Positions 58,401 to 64,000 of a stretch of 64,000 nt of DNA are shown here, piece after piece. Under the pieces are notes generated by a model that was not told where the DNA came from, did not search any database, and saw only the letters and a program-made list of their open reading frames with translations. This stretch comes from an uncultured Pseudomonadales bacterium (GTDB taxonomy: Bacteria; Pseudomonadota; Gammaproteobacteria; Pseudomonadales; Azotimanducaceae), in the NCBI GenBank assembly GCA_943787425.1, contig CALSMJ010000001.1:1463342-1527341 (forward strand). Reading direction: 5' to 3'. Every line of letters begins with the position of its first letter. Positions within the stretch are counted from its first letter, which is position 1. The position numbers and the translations under genes are program-made.

Positions 58401-58689
58401 AGGTCTTATCTTCATCAGCATTGCTCGTCAAAGCCTTGCTCAGGGTCGGTTTTGCATTCGCCGCCAAGGTGATCGTATTAGAAGCCTCTAGCGCCGTCGG
58501 TATCTCTGTCGACTTAACCGAGGCGGTGTTCTTAAAGGTGCCAGCATCTTTTTCTGTCTGGGTAATCGTGTAGGTACCTTCTAAAACACACGTCGCTCCC
58601 GGGACCACCGAGGCGCACGTACCCGTCTTGCCAGCAGTTGTACTCGCCGTTAACTTCGCATCCGTAATCACAACATTATTGAGCGTCAC
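49474..58689 (-). CDS. C-terminal part of giant DUF11-repeat / SdrD_B / OmpA surface protein
   Basis: A 3071-codon frame that continues the frame at 58691-63958 after a one-base shift. It begins inside a DUF11 repeat and runs through many DUF11 (conserved-repeat, Ig-like) domains with acidic calcium-type linkers (DNGDEAEDSPGDTDEDP), then less regular DUF11 domains, then two CNA-B/SdrD-type domains (VLCRDGDGDGECSETDPP, VFADQNENGTQDDDEIGLAG), and near the C-terminus (about 49680-50035) an OmpA-like peptidoglycan-binding domain (VLEGHTDNQAL, GYGDQRPAASN, NRRVEIRIAY). The OmpA domain would tie the protein to the cell wall. A gene caller would start it at 58689, which is not a true start. The barrel gene follows 2 bases later. 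Likely role: a long adhesin-like or stalk-like surface structure. Confidence 0.88.
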   Translation of the reverse strand: MTLNNVVITDAKLTASTTAGKTGTCASVVPGATCVLEGTYTITQTEKDAGTFKNTASVKSTEIPTALEASNTITLAANAKPTLSKALTSNADEDKTSTITVGDTLTYTVTLLNDGDVTLTDTTITDDKISPSSKSCSSVAVNGTCVLTGTYKVTQADVDAGKVTNNAESTSKNPAGTTLTRQASNEEAITQSSKLVVVKTASSTGSSVGDVITYTIEIKNTGNVTVKDLVLTDTFTDAQGGALALTTGPSFVKNSGASAEKTLVPGEMATYTATYAITQAAIDAGGVKNVALVAGTDPLGTKVEDTSDNGDEAEDSPGDTDEDPTNDPTETPLVAAPKLTVTKTASSTGSSVGDVITYTIEIKNTGNVTVKDLVLTDTFTDAQGGELALTTGPSFVKNSGASAEKTLVPGEMATYTATYAITQAAIDAGGVKNVALVAGTDPLGTKVEDTSDNGDEAEDSPGDTDEDPTNDPTETPLVAAPKLTVTKTASSTGSSVGDVITYTIEIKNTGNVTVKDLVLTDTFTDAQGGELALTTGPSFVKNSGASAEKTLVPGEMATYTATYAITQAAIDAGGVKNVALVAGTDPLGTKVEDTSDNGDEAEDSPGDTDEDPTNDPTETPLVAAPKLMVTKTASSTGSSVGDVITYTIEIKNTGNVTVKDLVLTDTFTDAQGGELALTTGPSFVKNSGASAEKTLVPGEMATYTATYAITQAAIDAGGVKNVALVAGTDPLGTKVEDTSDNGDEAEDSPGDTDEDPTNDPTETPLVAAPKLTVTKTASSTGSSVGDVITYTIEIKNTGNVTVKDLVLTDTFTDAQGGELALTTGPSFVKNSGASAEKTLVPGEMATYTATYAITQAAIDAGGVSNAVIAAGKDPSGAEVKDDSDNGDETQDEDGDNDPTKDPTKTALDRLPAQTISKRVANNADEDKSQDISVGDTLTYSVLVANSGNSSLSNMVVTDTKLNPTSATCATVIPGGTCALTGIYKVTQADVDEGEIVNNAQVVSDEIEGATKTTLKTEVAQKPAITIEKRLAAEKDGDYGVGDAMAFAIVVTNTGNQTLTAVTIKDSKITPSEQVCDAVAPGKTCVLTGSYTVTQGDKDVGQITNEATVTSDQTPLPKKAVLTTGLVQNNKPTLSKTLSAHLDKDEDGEISVGDILSFEVTVLNDGDITLTQVNVKDDKISPSSQSCLKVAPGARCTLKGTYKVIQADIDTGAFVNKAEATMKEVPEGRLVTLATPIPQKPSLELVKDALDRTDVDGDGAVSVGDLLNYDVKATNTGNVTLLNVVIKDPKLTPESKSCETLVPGATCLLTGTISLSQADIDAGVVDNVATAGADNLSKDLLVEETVSLDQNSKPTLSKALTKHNDKDGSETITIGDELTYAVTLLNDGNTTLTEAVVTDSTISPASKTCNTLLPGQSCELVGTYVVTADDQNAGKILNQAEGTTKEVPGPRQVALETDVAIALADLSLKKEVLLTLDKDESTTLSPGDEVTFTVSVTNEVIETPTGPALGVVVRDKLSSRYAYLSDNGGGAYDPVTGDWTIGRIDLGQTVSLNIAAKVLFTGEFRNTAEVTESLSQDPDSIPGNDDGDQDEDDEFSVLILPVVGLAVEIGKPVPKQNGNYTMPMSFVLENIGIVDVCDVRLEDDLTETFGEGNVVSVTSPAATGTLKPNPSYDGVTNTNLLISDCDDATASRLFSQSDAVVKIVVEVTPTPGVERYTHSAFIAAKSADPDNPSARIPITDVSTAGPEPDVNKNNNIEEDEPNVIEMKLRAEVDVDLKASVPVPNGDGTYATELVLLVTNTGNLSLSNIDLLADLAEMFPDGYEISGDISRDNPSVVLNDGFDGEGDTSLLDADEGDGITSNLSVGDAVLIRVPVTFTPGNDTNFNLDAQVTADSPAGSVSDDSADDVANGQDRATEISIEPVGVLGIAQSASPPRETAPAANPADRCEASPCVTTLTIKVENAGNTALEKVAVQQLLGGVEGLPDGTEVVIRSLSASGDLSGVNNDLVERVLIVGIDDPIDLLNATDVLAIGDSGTIQLVVAFKLPAGTIDESFALSAVGEATDETGAQLSDVSDNGGAADAEGDGPSDDSDPTPLKIVSQPIIGVVAKANKTEDGSSVQLIDAGDVTQNLEDRKLTYGASFQVEVANLGNTALQSVEVVNSLASTFPTLAADSDKPLSVVAGSIIVEKLGSEETAPSGVSQKPKFGAGRRSKRVIEGAANPNFDGVTDLELVDASKVDLELGEAIRVSYALEIKIDYTNTTAIQELQRQTFETQIVANGTDPDSGRTISDLSQDVSDIALEDLGFDEVLSQIDGDGDFDPNEPGENVPTAVLFPTAIQGVLCRDGDGDGECSETDPPLEGWTVNVLTADDASGSRAQKAASVRLGKALLNEQGQPVVATSDENGYYSIPSAVPGSFRFEFVSPEGVLVGKSAGTGRPLQILNVEAFVLDPRGTLYDSVTGEAIGGITISIADAAGNLLPEVCLAVPAQQGQVTGSDSVPSALGLSPGAYEFSLDLGAAPECPQSATTYQIVIDENNLPADYKLSTLKRPESDALTLQTSGCTAGSENVDTDPNTERCEVSGAVVPEVANGLQPYYLNLVISETSTEVLNNHIPLDPPLDGLVLLTKASVKDTVMIGELAPYTVRVENLTQYALEDIEVIDTQAAGFALAEGSVRLHRAGADGQLDTTDDRVETLTWTGNRPVRFDGVDLMPREVVKVSYVLRVGSGVTRGIHRNVVLPELDGRVVGNQAMAEIEVVADPLFDLTAFIGKVFADQNENGTQDDDEIGLAGVRIATVGGEWITTDRHGRFSLPGIDPGKNSRGRNAILKVDPASLPPGSRFTTENPRVLRITGGLMNQFDFGVKLPEVEPVRPQSFKTQKVTKTTIERILDPVRFASGQFQISDQYVQQLKGALKQLQGAANLRIVLEGHTDNQALSSAGAARYGDNLGLSAARATAVATFLSEALGLTIDQFVTQGYGDQRPAASNDSAAGMALNRRVEIRIAYDVTKTSQIMTATGKSAEIRMGSRYFDGHALRPIAFPVFDGIKDALTDPAMLNVTLLIPAVRSSSVVGR
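56111..58095 (-). repeat. 432-bp tandem array, about 4.6 units
   Basis: Near-identical DNA units of exactly 432 bp (144 residues each, one DUF11 domain plus acidic linker). Variants alternate: the second-last-base marker CCCCAGGG versus CTCCTGGG appears in the order 1-2-1-2 over four full linkers (near 56440, 56870, 57300 and 57735), which marks an 864-bp higher-order block. Confidence 0.9.
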
Positions 58690-60844
58690 ATTACCCGTGT
58701 TCGTCTGCGTAATCGGTGTAGGTCACAACATCACCCACCGCATAAGCACCCGCCGTGCCCGTCTTGCTCGTGACTGCCTTGGCTAAGGTTTGGGCAGCGC
58801 TCTGGGTAATTGTCTCGGTATTGGCGGCCTGCCGGGTCAAGGTCGTCCCTGCTGGATTCTTGCTCGTCGACTCAGCGTTATTCGTCACCTTGCCCGCATC
58901 AACATCTGCTTGGGTGACCTTATAGGTGCCCGTCAAGACACAGGTCCCATTCACTGCAACCGATGAACAGCTCTTACTGCTCGGACTGATCTTGTCATCC
59001 GTGATCGTCGTGTCCGTCAGCGTCACATCACCATCGTTCAACAACGTCACCGTGTACGTCAGCGTGTCGCCAACCGTGATCGTCGAGGTCTTATCTTCAT
59101 CAGCATTGCTCGTCAAAGCCTTGCTCAAGGTGGGTTTTGCATTCGCTGCTAAGGTGATCGTATTAGAAGCTTCTAGCGCCGTCGGTATCTCTGTCGACTT
59201 AACCGAGGCGGTGTTCTTAAAGGTGCCAGCATCTTTTTCTGTCTGGGTAATCTTGTAGGTGCCTTCTAAAACACACGTCGCTCCCGGGGCCACCGAGGCG
59301 CACGAACCCGTCTTGCCAGCGGTTGTACTCGCCGTTAACTTCGCATCCGTAATCACAACATTATTGAGCGTCACATTACCCGTGTTCGTCTGCGTGATCG
59401 TGTAGGTCACAACATCACCCACCGCATAAGCACCCGCCGTGCCCGTTTTGCTCGTGACTGCCTTGGCTAAGGTTTGGGCCGCGCTCTGGGTAATTGTCTC
59501 GGTATTGGCGACCTGCCGGGTCAAGGTCGTCCCTGCTGGATTCTTGCTCGTCGACTCAGCGTTATTCGTCACCTTGCCCGCATCAACATCTGCTTGGGTG
59601 ACCTTATAGGTGCCCGTCAAGACACAGGTCCCATTCACTGCAACCGATGAACAGCTCTTACTGCTCGGACTGATCTTGTCATCCGTGATCGTCGTGTCCG
59701 TCAGCGTCACATCACCATCGTTCAACAACGTCACCGTGTACGTCAGCGTGTCGCCAACCGTGATCGTCGAGGTCTTATCTTCATCAGCATTGCTCGTCAA
59801 AGCCTTGCTCAGGGTCGGTTTTGCATTCGCCGCCAAGGTGATCGTATTAGAAGCCTCTAGCGCCGTCGGTATCTCTGTCGACTTAACCGAGGCGGTGTTC
59901 TTAAAGGTGCCAGCATCTTTTTCTGTCTGGGTAATCGTGTAGGTACCTTCTAAAACACACGTCGCTCCCGGGACCACCGAGGCGCACTTACCCGTCTTGC
60001 CAGCAGTTGTACTCGCCGTTAACTTCGCATCCGTAATCACAACATTATTGAGCGTCACATTACCCGTGTTCGTCTGCGTAACGGTGTAGGTCACAACATC
60101 ACCCACCGCATAAGCACCCGCCGTGCCCGTCTTGCTCGTGACTGCCTTGGCTAAGGTTTGGGCAGCGCTCTGGGTAATTGTCTCGGTATTGGCGGCCTGC
60201 CGGGTCAAGGTCGTCCCTGCTGGATTCTTGCTCGTCGACTCAGCATTATTCGTCACCTTGCCCGCATCAACATCTGCTTGGGTGACCTTATAGGTGCCCG
60301 TCAAGACACAGGTCCCATTCACTGCAACCGATGAACAGCTCTTACTGCTCGGACTGATCTTGTCATCCGTGATCGTCGTGTCCGTCAGCGTCACATCACC
60401 ATCGTTCAACAACGTCACCGTGTACGTCAGCGTGTCGCCAACCGTGATCGTCGAGGTCTTATCTTCATCAGCATTGCTCGTCAAAGCCTTGCTCAAGGTG
60501 GGTTTTGCATTCGCTGCTAAGGTGATCGTATTAGAAGCTTCTAGCGCCGTCGGTATCTCTGTCGACTTAACCGAGGCGGTGTTCTTAAAGGTGCCAGCAT
60601 CTTTTTCTGTCTGGGTAATCTTGTAGGTGCCTTCTAAAACACACGTCGCTCCCGGGGCCACCGAGGCGCACGAACCCGTCTTGCCAGCGGTTGTACTCGC
60701 CGTTAACTTCGCATCCGTAATCACAACATTATTGAGCGTCACATTACCCGTGTTCGTCTGCGTAACGGTGTAGGTCACAACATCACCCACCGCATAAGCA
60801 CCCGCCGTGCCCGTTTTGCTCGTGACTGCCTTGGCTAAGGTTTG
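58142..60844 (-). repeat. 684-bp tandem array, about 4 units
   Basis: Units of 684 bp (228 residues, two DUF11 domains), the first spacing being 685 because of the inserted base. Variants alternate: GTCTTGCTCG versus GTTTTGCTCG and other linked differences at 58750, 59440, 60127 and 60812 go A-B-A-B, so the block is a 1,368-bp duplication. Confidence 0.9.
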
Positions 60845-63800
60845 ATTTGAGACTGGCGAATAAGACTTCTTAGTTTTGTCGCTGTCGTTCGTGCCATCGT
60901 CGTCGGACAAGTCCGTGACATCGCCGGTATTACCTGGATTTGAACCCGTTGCTTTGGCTTGATTCTCAACAAAGCCGGCGTTGACGTCCGCTTGGGTCAG
61001 TGCGTAGGTTGCCGTCCACGTCACGCTTTCACCAACCGCCAAATCATCGGTTGCACTATCGCTGTCTTGGTCGGAGCCGCCGCTCGCATAGACAGGACTC
61101 GGCAGCGTGCCCGTCCCTGTAAAATCAGCTTGGGTTTCAGCAATGCTGACATTCGTTAACGTCACATTGCCGCTGTTGGTCGCAACATACGTGTAGGTGA
61201 TGACATCACCCACGTCAACGCCATTGCTGTCGTTATCAGCGGGGTCTGAGGCCGTCTTGATCAGCGTTAACGCTGAGGAACCCGTAAAGGTTTTGCGGGT
61301 CTTATCGCTCGCATTGGTGCCATCATCATCCGAGACATCCGTCACGTCACCCGTGCCCGACGGACTCGAACCCGTTGCTTTGGCTTGATTCTCAACAAAG
61401 CCGGCGTTGACGTCCGCTTGGGTCAGGGCGTAGGTTGCCGTCCACGTCACGCTTTCACCAACCGCCAAATCATCGGTTGCACTATCGCTGTCTTGGTCGG
61501 AGCCGCCGCTCGCATAGACAGGACTCGGCAGCGTGCCCGTCCCTGTAAAGTCCGCTTGGGTTTCAGCAATGCTGACATTCGTTAACGTCACATTGCCGCT
61601 GTTGGTCGCAACATACGTGTAGGTGATGACATCACCCACGTCAACGCCATTGCTGTCGTTATCAGCGGGGTCTGAGGCCGTCTTGATCAGCGTTAACGCT
61701 GAGGAACCCGTAAAGGTTTTGCGGGTCTTATCGCTCGCATTGGTGCCATCATCATCCGAGACATCCGTCACGTCACCCGTGCCCGACGGACTCGAACCCG
61801 TTGCTTTGGCTTGATTCTCAACAAAGCCGGCGTTGACGTCCGCTTGGGTCAGGGCGTAGGTTGCCGTCCACGTCACGCTTTCACCAACCGCCAAATCATC
61901 GGTTGCACTATCGCTGTCTTGGTCGGAGCCGCCGCTCGCATAGACAGGACTCGGCAGCGTGCCCGTCCCTGTAAAATCAGCTTGGGTTTCAGCAATGCTG
62001 ACATTCGTTAACGTCACATTGCCGCTGTTGGTCGCAACATACGTGTAGGTGATGACATCACCCACGTCAACGCCATTGCTGTCGTTATCAGCGGGGTCTG
62101 AGGCCGTCTTGATCAGCGTTAACGCTGAGGAACCCGTAAAGGTTTTGCGGGTCTTATCGCTCGCATTGGTGCCATCATCATCCGAGACATCCGTCACGTC
62201 ACCCGTGCCCGACGGACTCGAACCCGTTGCTTTGGCTTGATTCTCAACAAAGCCGGCGTTGACGTCCGCTTGGGTCAGTGCGTAGGTTGCCGTCCACGTC
62301 ACGCTTTCACCAACCGCCAAATCATCGGTTGCACTATCGCTGTCTTGGTCGGAGCCGCCGCTCGCATAGACAGGACTCGGCAGCGTGCCCGTCCCTGTAA
62401 AATCAGCTTGGGTTTCAGCAATGCTGACATTCGTTAACGTCACATTGCCGCTGTTGGTCGCAACATACGTGTAGGTGATGACATCACCCACGTCAACGCC
62501 ATTGCTGTCGTTATCAGCGGGGTCTGAGGCCGTCTTGATCAGCGTTAACGCTGAGGAACCCGTAAAGGTTTTGCGGGTCTTATCGCTCGCATTGGTGCCA
62601 TCATCATCCGAGACATCCGTCACGTCACCCGTGCCCGACGGACTCGAACCCGTTGCTTTGGCTTGATTCTCAACAAAGCCGGCGTTGACGTCCGCTTGGG
62701 TCAGGGCGTAGGTTGCCGTCCACGTCACGCTTTCACCAACCGCCAAATCATCGGTTGCACTATCGCTGTCTTGGTCGGAGCCGCCGCTCGCATAGACAGG
62801 ACTCGGCAGCGTGCCCGTCCCTGTAAAGTCCGCTTGGGTTTCAGCAATGCTGACATTCGTTAACGTCACATTGCCGCTGTTGGTCGCAACATACGTGTAG
62901 GTGATGACATCACCCACGTCAACGCCATTGCTGTCGTTATCAGCGGGGTCTGAGGCCGTCTTGATCAGCGTCAGCGAGCCAGTGGGAGCCAGTGTTTGAG
63001 TATCCGAGTCGGTGTCCGTGACGTCATCCGTGCCAGCGCCATCGCCTGTTGCGGTCGCCGTATTGGTAAACGTACCCATATCAATGTCCGCCTGAAGTAG
63101 CGTGTAACGCGCCGTATAACTCGTCGTATCACTCGCACCCGGCGCCAATGACGCAATCGTCGTACCCGTTACCGTCGCCTTCGGATCTGTTACTTCAATG
63201 TTCGTAAGCGTCGTGTTGCCCGTATTGGTCACCGTAAACGCGTAGCTGATCGTGTCGCCAGCACTCAGGCCCGTCGTGCCATCATCGTCGTTTAGAGTCC
63301 CGGTCTTCGTGATCCCCAATGCCGGGTTTGCAGGCTGACTGACTGGGTCAGCTGCGTAATTATTTAAGGCAATTAGGACCGCATTTAAGTTTGCAGAGCC
63401 CGATATATCTTCATTATCGACGAACGTATGCTCGGTTTGCCCCCTAAAAATTAACCCGATATTAGTATCGCCGGGCTCTCCTCTTTCTAAGTCATTTGAA
63501 CCATCAGAATTACCCTTAATCAAATAAACTTTTGGAGCCTGGCCAGAATCTGGATTTGTTTCGGTAATCGTGGCCTTCACACCGGCATTTGAAACAAAAC
63601 CAAGCATAATCACCGCCCCCTTGGGCTGCCACAGCCATGTAACGGTTCCTTCGAGAGTTGTCTTCGACGCACCTTGATGGATAATCAAATTTACTGGTAT
63701 ATCGTTCCCTTGTATTTGAGTGCTCGGCACGATCTGAAATACATCCGACCCATCACCTAGATCTTGCGTTACCTCAATTAGATCAATATCGTAGTTGCTC

Positions 63801-63958
63801 ATCAGACTTATCCCTTCCGCCTTCTGAGTGTTTTTACCAACCGTCCCAAAGAAACCTGTATTGAATTGGACCATCACTTCAGCAACAGCCAGAGCAGGCA
63901 CCAAAGGCCCAATGATCAAAAAGGCAAAAACAACTAACTTCAAGGACTTTAAAAACAT
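58691..63958 (-). CDS. N-terminal part of giant DUF11-repeat surface protein
   Basis: A 1755-codon frame with a signal peptide (FLKSLKLVVFAFLIIGPLVPALAVA), a non-repeated N-terminal domain of about 190 residues (including VMVQFNTGFFGTVGKNTQKA), then DUF11 domains: five near-identical 142-residue units (residues about 330-1005) and the first copies of 228-residue units. It ends at a stop caused by a one-base insertion near 58716; the true product continues in 49474-58689, giving about 4,830 residues. AGGA lies about ten bases before ATG 63958. It is exported by Sec; anchoring is through the distant OmpA domain. Confidence 0.88.
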   Translation of the reverse strand: MFLKSLKLVVFAFLIIGPLVPALAVAEVMVQFNTGFFGTVGKNTQKAEGISLMSNYDIDLIEVTQDLGDGSDVFQIVPSTQIQGNDIPVNLIIHQGASKTTLEGTVTWLWQPKGAVIMLGFVSNAGVKATITETNPDSGQAPKVYLIKGNSDGSNDLERGEPGDTNIGLIFRGQTEHTFVDNEDISGSANLNAVLIALNNYAADPVSQPANPALGITKTGTLNDDDGTTGLSAGDTISYAFTVTNTGNTTLTNIEVTDPKATVTGTTIASLAPGASDTTSYTARYTLLQADIDMGTFTNTATATGDGAGTDDVTDTDSDTQTLAPTGSLTLIKTASDPADNDSNGVDVGDVITYTYVATNSGNVTLTNVSIAETQADFTGTGTLPSPVYASGGSDQDSDSATDDLAVGESVTWTATYALTQADVNAGFVENQAKATGSSPSGTGDVTDVSDDDGTNASDKTRKTFTGSSALTLIKTASDPADNDSNGVDVGDVITYTYVATNSGNVTLTNVSIAETQADFTGTGTLPSPVYASGGSDQDSDSATDDLAVGESVTWTATYALTQADVNAGFVENQAKATGSSPSGTGDVTDVSDDDGTNASDKTRKTFTGSSALTLIKTASDPADNDSNGVDVGDVITYTYVATNSGNVTLTNVSIAETQADFTGTGTLPSPVYASGGSDQDSDSATDDLAVGESVTWTATYALTQADVNAGFVENQAKATGSSPSGTGDVTDVSDDDGTNASDKTRKTFTGSSALTLIKTASDPADNDSNGVDVGDVITYTYVATNSGNVTLTNVSIAETQADFTGTGTLPSPVYASGGSDQDSDSATDDLAVGESVTWTATYALTQADVNAGFVENQAKATGSSPSGTGDVTDVSDDDGTNASDKTRKTFTGSSALTLIKTASDPADNDSNGVDVGDVITYTYVATNSGNVTLTNVSIAETQADFTGTGTLPSPVYASGGSDQDSDSATDDLAVGESVTWTATYALTQADVNAGFVENQAKATGSNPGNTGDVTDLSDDDGTNDSDKTKKSYSPVSNQTLAKAVTSKTGTAGAYAVGDVVTYTVTQTNTGNVTLNNVVITDAKLTASTTAGKTGSCASVAPGATCVLEGTYKITQTEKDAGTFKNTASVKSTEIPTALEASNTITLAANAKPTLSKALTSNADEDKTSTITVGDTLTYTVTLLNDGDVTLTDTTITDDKISPSSKSCSSVAVNGTCVLTGTYKVTQADVDAGKVTNNAESTSKNPAGTTLTRQAANTETITQSAAQTLAKAVTSKTGTAGAYAVGDVVTYTVTQTNTGNVTLNNVVITDAKLTASTTAGKTGKCASVVPGATCVLEGTYTITQTEKDAGTFKNTASVKSTEIPTALEASNTITLAANAKPTLSKALTSNADEDKTSTITVGDTLTYTVTLLNDGDVTLTDTTITDDKISPSSKSCSSVAVNGTCVLTGTYKVTQADVDAGKVTNNAESTSKNPAGTTLTRQVANTETITQSAAQTLAKAVTSKTGTAGAYAVGDVVTYTITQTNTGNVTLNNVVITDAKLTASTTAGKTGSCASVAPGATCVLEGTYKITQTEKDAGTFKNTASVKSTEIPTALEASNTITLAANAKPTLSKALTSNADEDKTSTITVGDTLTYTVTLLNDGDVTLTDTTITDDKISPSSKSCSSVAVNGTCVLTGTYKVTQADVDAGKVTNNAESTSKNPAGTTLTRQAANTETITQSAAQTLAKAVTSKTGTAGAYAVGDVVTYTDYADEHG
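58710..58727 (-). other. One-base insertion that breaks the giant gene
   Basis: On the plus strand GCGTAATCGGTGTAGG stands where the same place in other units reads GCGTGATCGTGTAGG (59390 region) or GCGTAACGGTGTAGG (60075 and 60760 regions). The broken unit is one base longer and looks like a blend of both variants. The 685-base unit spacing confirms the extra base. Confidence 0.85.
60942..62970 (-). repeat. 426-bp tandem array, about 4.8 units
   Basis: Units of exactly 426 bp (142 residues). Two linked markers (CAGTGCG/CAGGGCG, and AAAATCAGC/AAAGTCCGC) read X-Y-Z-X-Y in the five units, so units 4 and 5 repeat units 1 and 2: a 1,278-bp, three-unit higher-order block. Confidence 0.9.
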
Positions 63959-64000
63959 TTTCTGGAATTCCTAAAATTTTTAGACATCAGGTTTATATGT

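Noticed and set aside
56324..62863. Many identical plus-strand frames of 60-110 codons
   Set aside because: They are complements of the DUF11 repeats. They were useful only as markers of unit spacing and variants.

Overview
The window looks like a piece of a gammaproteobacterial chromosome, probably aquatic and heterotrophic. This is inferred from a large TonB-dependent receptor with a typical proteobacterial leader, TldD/TldE, a tRNA-Phe, a sulfatase, many catabolic oxidoreductases, a haloalkane dehalogenase and two probable selenoproteins. No rRNA, IS element, integrase, phage gene or CRISPR array was seen. Base composition looks moderately GC-rich (by eye, not computed).

Layout. 1-10 kb: a truncated unknown gene, an aldo/keto reductase/phytanoyl-CoA-dioxygenase-like pair, a GrdB-like gene read through an in-frame UGA, a sodium:sugar-type symporter, a frame-broken GH30 glycosidase with a LacI-type operator, a cupin, an SDR and a frameshifted haloalkane dehalogenase. 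10-27 kb: a PNPOx-like protein, an NADP-dependent oxidoreductase and an MFS transporter separated by palindromic operators, an M20 peptidase and a D-aminoacylase-like amidohydrolase, three thioredoxin-fold proteins in a row, an alpha/beta hydrolase, tldE/tldD, a kinase-like phosphotransferase and an SDR. 27-36 kb: a short tandem repeat, a sulfatase, two glyoxalase-fold proteins, a TonB receptor, an acyl-CoA desaturase and tRNA-Phe. 36-45 kb: an AhpD-like CxxU selenoprotein, a NIPSNAP protein, a GcvT-like/MetF-like one-carbon pair, a GST-like protein, an amidohydrolase/phosphotransferase pair and a DUF4153 membrane protein. 45-64 kb: one surface locus, a 14.5-kb DUF11-repeat/OmpA gene followed 2 nt later by a heavily frame-broken outer-membrane barrel gene.

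The strongest finds are the two UGA-recoded genes. In each, a UGA interrupts a frame exactly at a conserved redox motif (U-P-V-C and C-F-T-U) and is followed by a perfect 8-bp hairpin with a G/U-bearing 3-nt loop at the spacing of a bacterial SECIS. Standard gene calling would split or truncate both.

The giant surface gene carries three separate near-identical tandem arrays (units of 432, 684 and 426 bp). Each shows a higher-order pattern of variants (period 2, 2 and 3 units), which points to recent block duplications. Its single frame break is a one-base insertion whose local sequence looks like a merger of two repeat variants, so it may be an assembly artefact and the protein may be about 4,830 residues long.
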